DNA from: Metellina segmentata | Taxonomy: Eukaryota > Arthropoda > Arachnida > Araneae > Tetragnathidae | Length of the DNA: 64,000 nucleotides | Reading direction: 5' to 3' | Assembly: GCA_947359465.1 (NCBI GenBank) | Contig: OX375882.1 | Span: forward strand, 58,087,031-58,151,030 | In this document: positions 22,285-31,875 of the stretch, piece by piece | Numbering within the stretch: the first letter of the stretch is position 1 | Layout of the letters: each line of letters starts with the position of its first letter | Notes under the pieces: model-generated | What the model saw: only the letters and a program-made list of their open reading frames with translations | What the model was told of the DNA's origin: nothing | Databases searched by the model: none | Translations under genes and position numbers: made by a program

Positions 22285-25200
22285 GATTTAATTGAATTCG
22301 ATCGGGCGAATATTATTTCGGTCTTCAAGACAAGCCCATCCAATTACACTGGCGTATTTGTCATTGTTGAGTTTCCCACACAGATCTGAACATTCTCTCT
22401 CCTTTTTAGACTTGCTTACGAGCATTCGATGTCTCATTTATCGAAAAGTTCCCCCCATTTCGATTTCATTAAAATGTTTCCTTCCTGTTGTAATGACAAG
22501 GAGTCGGAGATATTTTCATGAATTTAATTGCTGTGGCTGTTTTTCAAGCTAGCTGTAAATTGCAAAGTGGGTATGGGGTAGATTATGATCGAAATGTCAG
22601 TCACTAAATTTAAAAAACTGTGATTATTTTTCTAAATTTGGTAGCTGTTTTGCGGAATAAAAATATGCAATTAACATTTCTTAGATATTCTCATGAATTT
22701 AACTCAACAATATGCTATTTCGGTTCTGAAGACTAACCCATTCACTTACACTGGTGAATTCGTCATTGTTGAGTTTCCCACATATCTGAATCTTCTCGTT
22801 CCTTTATAGACTTGCTTGCAAGTATGCTATGTCTCCTTTATCGAAAAGTTTCCCTTTCTGATTTCATTAAAGTATTTCCTTCTTGGAGTATTGACAGGTT
22901 GTCGGAGATGTTTTCATGAATTGAATTGTTGTGGCTGTTTTCAAGCGAGCTGTAAATTGCAAAGTGGGTATGGGATAGATTATGATCGAAATGTCAGTCA
23001 CTAAATTTAAATAACTGTGATTATTTTTCTAAATTTGGTAGCAGTTTTGCGGAATAAAAATATGCAATTAACATTTCTTAGATATTCTTATGAATTTAAC
23101 TCAACAATATGCTATTTCGGTTCTGAAGACTAACCCATTCACTTACACAGGTGAATTCGTCATTGTTGAGTTTCCCACATATCTGAATCTTCTCGTTCCT
23201 TTATAGACTTGTTTGCAAGTATGCTATGTCTCCTTTACTGAAAAGTTTCCCTTTCTGATTTCATTAAAGTATTTCCTTCTTGGAGTATTGACAGGTAGTC
23301 GGAGATGTTTTCATGAATTGAATTGTTGTGGCTGTTTTCAAGCGAGCTGTAAATTGCAAAGTGGTTATGGGGTAGATTATGATCGAAATGTCAGTCACTA
23401 AATTTAAATAACTGTGATTATTTTTCTAAATTTGGCAGCAGTTTTGCGGTATAAAAATATGCAACTTTTTTAGATATTCTGATGAATTTAACTCAACAAT
23501 ATGCTATTTCGGTTCTGAAGACTAACCCATTCACTTACACTGGTGAATTCGTCATTGTTGAGTTTCCCACATATCTGAATCTTCTCGTTCCTTTATAGAC
23601 TTGCTTGAAAGTATGCTATGTCTCCTTTATCGAAAAGTTTCCCTTTCTGATTTCATTAAAGTATTTCCTTCTTGGAGTATTGACAGGTAGTCGGAGATGT
23701 TTTCATGAATTGAATTGTTGTGGCTGTTTTCAAGCGAGCTGTAAATTGCAAAGTGGGTATGGGGTAGATCATGATCGAAATGTCAGTCACTAAATTTAAA
23801 TAAATGTGATTATTTTTCTAAATTTGGTAGCAGTTTTGCGGAATAAAAATATGCAATTAACATTTATTAGATATTCTTATGAATTTAACTCAACAATATG
23901 CTATTTCGGTTCTGAAGACTAACCCATTCACTTACACTGGTGAATTCGTCATTGTTGAGTTTCCCACATATCTGAATCTTCTCGTTCCTTTATAGACTTG
24001 CTTGAAAGTATGCTATGTCTCCTTTATCGAAAAGTTTCCCTTTCTGATTTCATTAAAGTATTTCCTTCTTGGAGTATTGACAGGTAGTCGGAGATGTTTT
24101 CATGAATTGAATTGTTGTGGCTGTTTTCAAGCGAGCTGTAAATTGCAAAGTGGGTATGGGGTAGATCATGATCGAAATGTCAGTCACTAAATTTAAATAA
24201 ATGTGATTATTTTTCTAAATTTGGTAGCAGTTTTGCGGAATAAAAATATGCAATTAACATTTATTAGATATTCTTATGAATTTAACTCAACAATATGCTA
24301 TTTCGGTTCTGAAGACTAACCCATTCACTTACACTGGTGAATTCGTCATTGTTGAGTTTCCCACATATCTGAATCTTCTCGTTCCTTTATAGACTTGCTT
24401 GCAAGTATGCTATGTCTCCTTTATCGAAAAGTTTCCCTTTCTGATTTCATTAAAGTATTTCCTTCTTAGAGTATTGACAGGTAGTCGGAGATATTTTCAT
24501 GAATTGAATTGCTGTGGCTGTTTTTCAAGCGAGCTGTAAATTGCAAAGTGGGTATGGGGTAGATGATGATCGAAATGTCAGTCACTAAATTTGAAAAACT
24601 GTGATTATATTTCAAAATTTGGCAAGCAATTTTGCGGTATAAAAATATGCAACTATTTTTAGATATTCTGATGAATTTAACTCAACAATATGCTATTTTG
24701 GTTATGAAGACTAACCCATTCAATTACACTGGTGAATTCGTCCTTGCTGAGTTTCCCACAGATCTGAACCTTCTCACTCCTTTTTAGACTTTCTTGCAAG
24801 TATGCTATGTCTCCTTTATCTAAAAGTTTCCCTTTCTGATTTCATTAAAGTATTTCCTTCTTGAGTTATTGACAGATAATCGGAGATATTTTGATAAATG
24901 TTTAATTGCTGTTCAAGACAGCTGTAAATTGCAAAGTTGGGGTAGATAATGATTAAAACACCAGTCACTAAAAAAAAACTCTGATTGGCTTTATTTTCTG
25001 AGTATAGAAGCATTGTCCGTTATTTTAAAAATATGCAATTAATTTCTTTTATATTTTTCTGATTTTAAATAACAATGAATTTAATTATAAGACATATTAT
25101 CAAGACTACCCCATCCAATTTGCGCTTCCGTAAGCAATCAATCATTCATAAATCAACTGTTGTCAATCGAGCATTAATTATGATTAAAATGTCAGTCTCT

Positions 25201-26000
25201 GATTTTAAATAATAATGAATGCAATTCTAAGATATATTATTTTGGTCTTCAGGACTACCCGTCCAACTGACGCATTCGTCATTAATCAATACTCCTCAAT
25301 CGATCGTTAATGATAGTCGAAATGACAGTCACTAAATTTAAATAATTGTAATTTTATTTCTAAATGTAGCATCAGTTCTACAGTATAGAAATATGCAACT
25401 AACATTTTTTAGGTATTCTGATTAATTTAATTTTAAAATATAATATTTCGTTCATGAAGACTAACCTATTCAAACATACTGGTGAATTCGTCATTGTTGA
25501 ATTTTCAATAAATCTGAACATTCTCCCTCCTTTTATACTTGCTTACAAATATTCTGTCACATTTATCGAAACATTTCTCTTTCCGATTTCATTAAAGTAC
25601 TTCCTTCATGAGAACAAGGAGTCCGATATATTTTTATTAAATTAATTGCTGTGGCCGTTTAACACGAGGGTTTCAAATTGATACGTGGATATGGGTAGAT
25701 GGTGATCGAAATGCAAGTCACTAAATTTGAATTACTGTGATCAAATTTCTAAATTTGATAGCAGTTCTACAATCAAACGATATTCAATTAAAATTAAAAA
25801 AAAATTTCTGCTTGAAATTGTGTAAATTTAATTTTTAAATATAGATTATGTAAAGTTACATTATTATTTAGAATATTACTATAAAATAATAATCTAAAAA
25901 TATATACTATTGAGTCTCCAAAACAATCCAAATCAATTACATTGGCGTATTAGTCATTGTTGAGTTTCCCACGTATGTAAACAATCTCCATCATTTTGAC
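22285..26000. repeat. ~395-bp satellite array, seven good units with decayed edges
   Basis: Landmark GACTTGCTTGCAAGTATGC recurs near 22410, 22809, 23206, 23598, 23995, 24392 and 24786, giving steps of about 392-399 bp. Central units are highly similar: those beginning near 23598 and 23995 look identical. Units beyond 25000 (near 25060, 25200, 25400, 25900) are strongly diverged or partial. Four central units share a 62-codon open frame. Old edges and a homogeneous centre are what unequal crossover produces. Confidence 0.95.
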
Positions 26001-26004
26001 ACGA

Positions 26005-26395
26005 AGGCTGTTCAATAAGTAATAAGACTAATTTTAGTGTCGCGAAACCACTCATCATAATTTTAATTTCTGTGGTAGAAAGAAATGTTAGTGGTCTGTT
26101 TTAACAAAAAAAAATCGATAGATGGTGTATACCAGCTGATGTGCCAGAGTGTCATGTGACTAAACGTAAGCTTGTTTCGCCGTGCTTCTGGGTCTTTAAA
26201 CAGCGATTAAATGCGATTAAATTTGTGTCCATTGCAAAAATCGGCATCGGACACTTTTAGCATGATACACAAGGCTTTCCTCCACGATGATGCAATGTCG
26301 AGGGCAAGTGTTTTTCGCTAGCATACAACTTTTAGGAAAGAAGGCAAAATATGGAAGATCTTAAACGTGAGGGAAGATCTTCAGGAAACGTTTTC
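26005..26395 (+). pseudogene. mariner-type transposon remnant, N-terminal transposase
   Basis: It opens with GGCTGTTCAATAAGTAATAA, close to terminal repeats of mariner elements. Downstream, in frames broken by stops and indels, lie IKFVSIAKIG and then SMIHKAFLHDDAMSRASVF followed by HTTFRKEGK. This is the helix-turn-helix N-terminal region of mariner transposases (pattern ETF-MI..AF.DDA.SR..VF.WH..F..G). No DDE/D core and no matching right terminal repeat were found. Confidence 0.7.
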
Positions 26396-26579
26396 ATGAG
26401 GTTATTACCATGATTATGAATACTCTCATTCGATAGATTTTTTGGATACAAGAACCCATATGTCTCATATAGGTCCCTTCTAACCTTTCTTTAAGTTCTG
26501 ACATCATTCGATCAAGGCAATTGTAGAACACTTCATATCTATAACGGGACACTGACTGCATCAGCAGGTCGTTCATCAT
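26394..26579 (-). pseudogene. possible hAT/ZMYM-type transposase fragment
   Basis: A 61-codon minus-strand frame contains VFYNCLDRMMSELKERLEG. The pattern (Y/F)....LD.....L..RF occurs in hAT-type and related domesticated transposases just before the dimerisation region. The fragment is short and the likeness is judged by eye. It could be unrelated. Confidence 0.3.
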
Positions 26580-27535
26580 TGCAGAGCTTTTTTTGTGTTA
26601 CGAACACGTACAACCTTAAAATCACAGTTTTTTTTATCCAAACCCATAAATGCCCACTCTATTTTAGAACTTTTGAAAATTTTAATAAAATTCTCAGATT
26701 TTCAAATTTTGCGCAACTTTCTCAAAACTTTCAACAAGAAAGAGATAAGTAGTCTTTGCATGTAAAACTCGGAGACACACATCTACTACAGATAACACTT
26801 TATGCCATCAAGTGAGAGTTATAAAAAATGTCCAATCAAGTTTTTCCTACATATGGACTGAATGACTAAATTCAGTACTAGTATGCTTCCGGTCAATTAA
26901 CTCAGCCAAACAATCAATAATCTATAATACCAAAATTTCTTATAATTTACAGATGACAAACGAACTACCTATCTTATTTTTGATAGATAGTTTTCCTGCG
27001 ATTGTTTGTAGCATCAGTATTCACAGGTTCATATTCATCATCTGACTCGCAGTTGAGCACAAACTCGTCGGATTTAGTCTCTACCTCTGATTGCACATCT
27101 TTCTGAAAAATGCCAAAAGCACTTGGTGAAAGTGCTTTGGAATTTTTCCAAGCTTTATAGCTCCAAATAGGACTGGAATTTTCAGCCATCGAGTGCAATA
27201 AATCTCAACGGAGATTGGATGCACTAAAAAATGTGTACACCACCTAAACATGATCATAAAAATTCACATTTTCTGTTGTTGATTTCCGGTTTACAATAGC
27301 ATACCCTAATACTAGGTTTAATTGGTGAGGTGCACAGTGAACGTTAGGAAGGTTGGGGCAATTGGGGTCATATTTTTAATATGGCTTGTACACCACCTGA
27401 TGTTTCATTCCTTACATAGACACCGTCGTATGCTTGTCCACATAAAATTTTTTTATTAAATTGGCACTCTTTATTAAGTACTTTAAAAAGCATAGAAGCT
27501 ATACAGTCAGAACTGGAGTTAACCACATGATAAAG
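26580..27535. other. no supported gene
   Basis: A 74-codon minus-strand frame at 26974-27198 is acidic (NCESDDEYEPVNTD) and looks more protein-like than its neighbours. It has no recognised domain and no visible continuation, so I leave it uncalled. Confidence 0.45.
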
Positions 27536-27575
27536 TCCCAGATATACATATAGATATACATATATAGATAGATAG

Positions 27576-27642
<67 letters not shown>

Positions 27643-27663
27643 CATATATATATACATATATAC

Positions 27664-27698
<35 letters not shown>

Positions 27699-27723
27699 CA
27701 TATATACATATATATATATCTAC

Positions 27724-27754
<31 letters not shown>

Positions 27755-27755
27755 C

Positions 27756-27842
<87 letters not shown>

Positions 27843-27849
27843 TATATAC

Positions 27850-27883
<34 letters not shown>
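27536..27883. repeat. (TA)n / (TACA)n microsatellite
   Basis: About 350 bp of TA repeats with regular TACATA and TAGATA interruptions, touching the left inverted repeat of the Penelope-like element. Confidence 0.97.
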
Positions 27884-27892
<9 letters not shown>

Positions 27893-27939
27893 CAAGAACA
27901 CAAGAATTTCTAAAAAAATGTAACAAAAGTCTTAAAAAA
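27884..27939. repeat. left 56-bp inverted repeat
   Basis: Starts ATATAATTTCAAGAACACAA. It is the exact reverse complement, by eye, of 29421-29476. Confidence 0.95.
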
Positions 27940-28979
27940 GTCTTAAGAATTCAGATACGTATAAATTCTGTAAATCTACTTATAATACCATTATTAAAAA
28001 AATCATTTCTTCAAATAAAAGAGTTAAAATTTCCAATCAACACATAATTTTACCTTATATTACCGTTATTCCTAAATTTCACAAAAATCCTATTAAATTC
28101 CGTTACATCACCTGTGGTAATAACTCTTATATGATTAAACCTGGCTTGCTACTATTTAAATATTTAAAAATTATTCTTGCTGCCATTTTTGATGAAGGCT
28201 TTACATGGATTATATGTGATAATAACAAGGTTTTGAATTTTTTGGATAAAAATATTATTAATGATATTCAGACCTATGATTTTAAAGACCTTTTTACCAG
28301 CATACCCCTGGACAAATTGAGAGATGTTTTGAACTATTACTATCATGATTTTAATAACTTAATTGATCTGGATTTTGAGGAATGGGAATTTTTGGTTAAT
28401 TATTGTATTTTTAATAATTTTATATTTAATGGTGAGCATATTTACACTCAAGTTAAGGGTATTCCCCAAGGTTCTAATTTTTCTTCCATTCTTGCTAATT
28501 TATTTCTTCATTACTTTGAAAAAAACTTTTGCCTTCAGATAAATACTGCTTTTAGATTTATTGATGATTTAATTGTTTTTAATAATAGCAACTTTGCTAA
28601 TATTTGGAAATCCATCTATCCAGACGAACTTTCTTTAATTAAAACCAATCTGGATAACAATAATACTGATTTTCTAGACATAAAAATTTCTGTTTCATCC
28701 GGCAAAGTTGACATTAATGTATATGATAAACGAAGCGATTTTAAATTTACAGTCAATAAATTAATATTTTGGGACTCCAATATCTCTAAAAGAATATACT
28801 ACAACACGATATCTGGTCAATTGGTACGTTTCAAAAAAATTTGTAATTCTGATGCTAACTTTTCATTACAATGTAAATATCTAAAAAACACACTTCTCAA
28901 TAACAAATACCCGTTTTCATTCTTTAAAAATATTTTTGAAAGATTTATTAATATCAACACCTACACAACACATGAATAA
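27936..28979 (+). CDS. Penelope-like reverse transcriptase (5'-truncated)
   Basis: The frame is open upstream of the first ATG (28131) to 27936; the upstream part reads [16 protein letters not shown], a conserved early RT motif, so the annotated ATG is not the original start. Next come [15 protein letters not shown] (first catalytic aspartate), [21 protein letters not shown] and [10 protein letters not shown] (FIDD in place of YVDD; two aspartates present). The block [11 protein letters not shown] and the YDKRSDFKF thumb-side region follow. Together these match Penelope-like elements and their relatives. The protein stops about 80 residues after the thumb and lacks the C-terminal GIY-YIG nuclease of canonical Penelope. 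It may be endonuclease-minus, or belong to the class with an N-terminal nuclease lost here by 5' truncation. There are no internal stops across about 348 codons. Confidence 0.8.
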   Translation, partial: KSLKNSDTYKFCKSTYNTIIKKIISSNKRVKISNQHIILPYITVIPKFHKNPIKFRYITCGNNSYMIKPGLLLFKYLKIILAAIFDEGFTWIICDNNKVLNFLDKNIINDIQTYDFKDLFTSIPLDKLRDVLNYYYHDFNNLIDLDFEEWEFLVNYCIFNNFIFNGEHIYTQVKGIPQGSNFSSILANLFLHYFEKNFCLQINTAFRFIDDLIVFNNSNFANIWKSIYPDELSLIKTNLDNNNTDFLDIKISVSSGKVDINVYDKRSDFKFTVNKLIFWDSNISKRIYYNTISGQLVRFKKICNSDANFSLQCKYLKNTLLNNKYPFSFFKNIFERFININTYTTHE

Positions 28980-29420
28980 TTATTTTTCGTAATTTACCCA
29001 GAGCCATGGGAATTGCTTTTCAATTTTATTTTTATTTTTTTACTTTTTATGAATATATTTTTGATAAGAGGCTGGGGATTTTCATATTATTATTATTTTT
29101 TTTGGACTTGTTGCATCGGAGGTATGATGTTAGCATATAAGTTAGACTGTGTAATTGATGGCATTTGGTGGCAATTTTTAGGCTTGTTGTTGATGATATC
29201 CCAGCTGCGACTTCGGGTTTCATTTCGTTCTATTCCTGCTCTGTTTTGGTATTTTGTTCTGTTTTTGTTTTACTTGATTTTTGGTGGTGTTTGGGGGAGT
29301 GTATGAGCAATTTTTTCAGCCTAATGCTGCTCATATGTAGAAAACACCATTTTATGTTGTTTGGGTCAGGCTCCTCCCTGATGACGCCCTGATCCACCAA
29401 CATTTCTTCATTTTTTATTA
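28980..29420 (+). other. 3' untranslated region of the Penelope-like element
   Basis: T-rich on the plus strand, with a hydrophobic open frame at 29013-29306 that I regard as non-coding. A short GTCAGGCTCCTCCCTGATGAC hairpin-like stretch lies at about 29367. Confidence 0.5.
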
Positions 29421-29476
29421 TTTTTTAAGACTTTTGTTACATTTTTTTAGAAATTCTTGTGTTCTTGAAATTATAT
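29421..29476. repeat. right 56-bp inverted repeat
   Basis: Ends TTGTGTTCTTGAAATTATAT, complementing the left copy without mismatch. Confidence 0.95.
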
Positions 29477-29616
29477 TGCTTACCATGCTATGTCTGCAGC
29501 TTCAGCGCGCTTGCATGGGTAGTTTCGAGTTTCGATTTCTGGTTAATGCACCCCGGCTGTTTGGTTATTTTTTGTTATTTTGTGTGTGTTATGTTATTTT
29601 GTATATTGTATGTTGT

Positions 29617-29618
<2 letters not shown>

Positions 29619-29660
<42 letters not shown>
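29619..29660. repeat. (TA)n microsatellite
   Basis: About 42 bp of TA at the presumed 3' end of the element. Confidence 0.95.
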
Positions 29661-29663
<3 letters not shown>

Positions 29664-30084
29664 AGTTGTAAAAACACAAATTAATAGCTGAGTTTTTACA
29701 AGTATACAAAATGTGGCTAATGATATCTCCCAAGCCGGGTTACGTTCTGTTGAAAATTCCTTGCTAAATGTGTTTCAGGATGAAATAAAAGAGTCGCTTT
29801 ACATTGGTTCTCTGGCCTCTTGCTGCCGCAGTAATATCAATAGGCTCGTTTCAAGTTAAAGTTAAACCGAGAAAAAGATACAATTGTTCTCGCGTGGAGG
29901 GCTTAAAAAGGTCACTGTGATCATCTCTGAGGATAAAGCATTCTTTTCCTCTGTGCTTTTCACGTTCTCACGTGACAAATGATTCTACGCCATCACGTTA
30001 TAATTTATGATATTACCCTAGCCATAGGGCGTCAAAACAGGAAGGCATCGGCGTCAAGTGACGCAATGGACGCCCTCTAGGACT
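29661..30084. other. no supported gene
   Basis: A small 9-bp inverted repeat TGTAAAAAC...GTTTTTACA lies at about 29668-29701. Otherwise unremarkable. Confidence 0.5.
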
Positions 30085-30256
30085 GCCGCTGAACTCACCT
30101 CTCTAAACGTCTACACCACATTAACGAGAGGACATTGGACGCACTGACAGATTTGATGTTCCCTAGCTGCACATACACCACGATCTTTGTTTGGACCGAG
30201 TTTAGAAGTCGCAACCCTCCGGTCTGTTGCTCTTCCAACCAGGCTATCGTGGCCAA
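30085..30256 (-). mobile_element. SINE head copy with diverged body
   Basis: The right end on the minus strand reads GGCCACGATAGCCTGGTTGG (A box), then GGGTTGCGACTTCTAAAC in the B-box position. The body retains only the CTGTCAGTGCGTCC region. Confidence 0.6.
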
Positions 30257-30265
30257 GTCATATTA

Positions 30266-30405
30266 ATCAAACAGTTCCGTTTCGGATTTCAATTAAGTAT
30301 TTCCTGCCCGGTGTATTGACTGGAAGTGTTGGAGATATTTTTATGAGTTTAATTGCTGTGGCAGTGTTTCATGATCAGATGATGATCGAAATAGTAGTCA
30401 CTAAA
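30266..30405. repeat. isolated fragment of the 395-bp satellite
   Basis: TCAATTAAGTATTTCCTGCC through TGATCGAAATAGTAGTCACTAAA matches the middle of the 22.3-26 kb monomer. It shows the satellite sequence also exists outside the array. Confidence 0.75.
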
Positions 30406-31012
30406 CAAAGAGTTAAGATAATATCTTCTGATTTTGTCGACAATTCTGTTGTCTGAAGAAGTGAAATTAGCATATTTCGAATTTACGGTTTGAAATAACG
30501 GTCATATATTTAATTTTAAAATACGGAAGTCTGAAATAATAGCTTACAGAAATAGTTCAGTGTGATAGTTAGGTCGCAGAAATATTACACTCTCTAGATT
30601 GAAAAAAATAATGTTCAATAATGTGGAGTGTTAAACTTTTAATATTAATCTTGCTTTAAGTAATGGGAAAGGTATGTCGTATTTTGATAAATATTTTAAT
30701 TTATTCCAAGAATATTTAATAACAGACTTTTAGCTCTTAAACTTCACCATTATCCGCATACAGAGCCGTTCCTGAGTAGTGTGATGGGCGTGCATAAGCA
30801 CATTGTCAGAAAACCTAGGTGGGGCCGAGAGTAGATGCAGTATGCATCCAATTTTAAATAAACGTGTCCAGCCAATACTTAATAGTTTCATAATTATTCC
30901 TCCTTCGTTCTTCTTTTTGAGATAGTAGTGGACTATAATTATAAACCTCCAAATATTTTGTTCTTATAATTCCTAACGATTTCGTTTTATTGCGTCTATC
31001 GAGATCTAACGT
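30406..31012. other. no supported gene
   Basis: AT-rich single-copy-looking sequence. Confidence 0.5.

Positions 31013-31074
<62 letters not shown>
31013..31074. repeat. (TA)n microsatellite
   Basis: About 60 bp of pure TA. Confidence 0.97.
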
Positions 31075-31077
<3 letters not shown>

Positions 31078-31179
31078 AAAGACACTCAATGGCTAGGATG
31101 TATTCAGGAAAGTGCATACACTTCCCGAAAAGGCTTTGGAATTAACACTTCAAGTGGTTTATACGAAATACCTTGTCCA

Positions 31180-31500
31180 TCGAGGTCTGACCATCTTGTC
31201 CGTCCATGTTGTTGATGAGAGATATCTCGTCAACAAGACATTGACGATATTTTTCGTGATGACGAGATCGAAATCTGATCAGTTTTCTAATGAGGAGATA
31301 TTTCGTGTCCATCAAGATCTGGTCAGTTTTCTAGTCAGTTAAATATCTTGTCCGTCAAGATCTGGTCAGTTTTCGAAAGAGTAAATATCTCTCCATCAAG
31401 ATCTGGTCAGCTTTCTAATATGAAAACATCTCGTGCTTCAAGATCTGGTCAGTTCTCTAATGAGAAAATATCTTGTGCGTCAAGATATGGTGAGTTTACT
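31180..31500 (-). repeat. palindromic 45-bp minisatellite, patch 5, inverted
   Basis: Six or seven units of CATCAAGATCTGGTCAGTTTTC-TAATGAG-AAATATC, reverse orientation to patches 1-3. CAAGATCTGGTCAG is the best-kept segment. Confidence 0.85.
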
Positions 31501-31552
31501 TCTATATGTTCTTTTATATCTACATTTTTCTTCGGAAGCTCATTTATACAGT

Positions 31553-31875
31553 GGACACTTTGGAATGGTGTGGAAGTTTGGAGAAAAGGGTGCCTGTTTG
31601 GATGGTGACATCATCATTTGACCATGGTTCATATGACTGGGTATTATCCTCCGTCTTTCCCTTCAGCATTCATTCTTGAAAGTCACCACTACATTATATT
31701 AAAGCCCATAGTCTTGCTGCAATTTAATGTAATTTCAACTACGGATATGAATATGATAGGTTTTCCAGTCAAATTAAATGTAGTTTACGTTAGCGTTTCT
31801 ATGGCAGAAACCTTTGGGTTTGATCCCTGACCGTGGTACAATAGCCGGTTGTGTTGCTATAATGTGACGAAAATT
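31553..31875 (+). mobile_element. SINE copy interrupted by ~135 bp of foreign sequence
   Basis: The body at 31553-31667 (TGGTGTGGAAGTTTGGAGA, CATCATTTGACCATGGTTCA) and the tail at about 31806-31875 (TTTGATCCCTGACCGTGG, GTTGTGTTGCTATAATG) are collinear with other copies. About 135 bp between them is absent from other SINE copies. Confidence 0.75.

Larger units (their letters stand above)
27884..29660 (+). mobile_element. Penelope-like retroelement with 56-bp inverted repeats
   Basis: A reverse transcriptase frame (27936-28979) lies between two perfect 56-bp inverted repeats, 27884-27939 and 29421-29476. Beyond the right repeat another ~140 bp of non-repetitive sequence ends in a TA microsatellite (29619-29660); the left repeat directly follows a TA microsatellite. 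Penelope-like elements are known to carry terminal repeats that can be direct or inverted and often 5'-truncated partial copies. No GIY-YIG endonuclease was found downstream of the RT. Confidence 0.7.

Noticed and set aside
26974..27198. Acidic 74-codon minus-strand frame
   Set aside because: Looks somewhat protein-like, but I recognise no family and see no continuation; not enough for a gene call.
29367..29395. Possible hammerhead ribozyme in the Penelope-like 3' tail (CTGATGAC)
   Set aside because: CTGATGA-like core is present, but the matching GAAA segment and closing stems could not be found.
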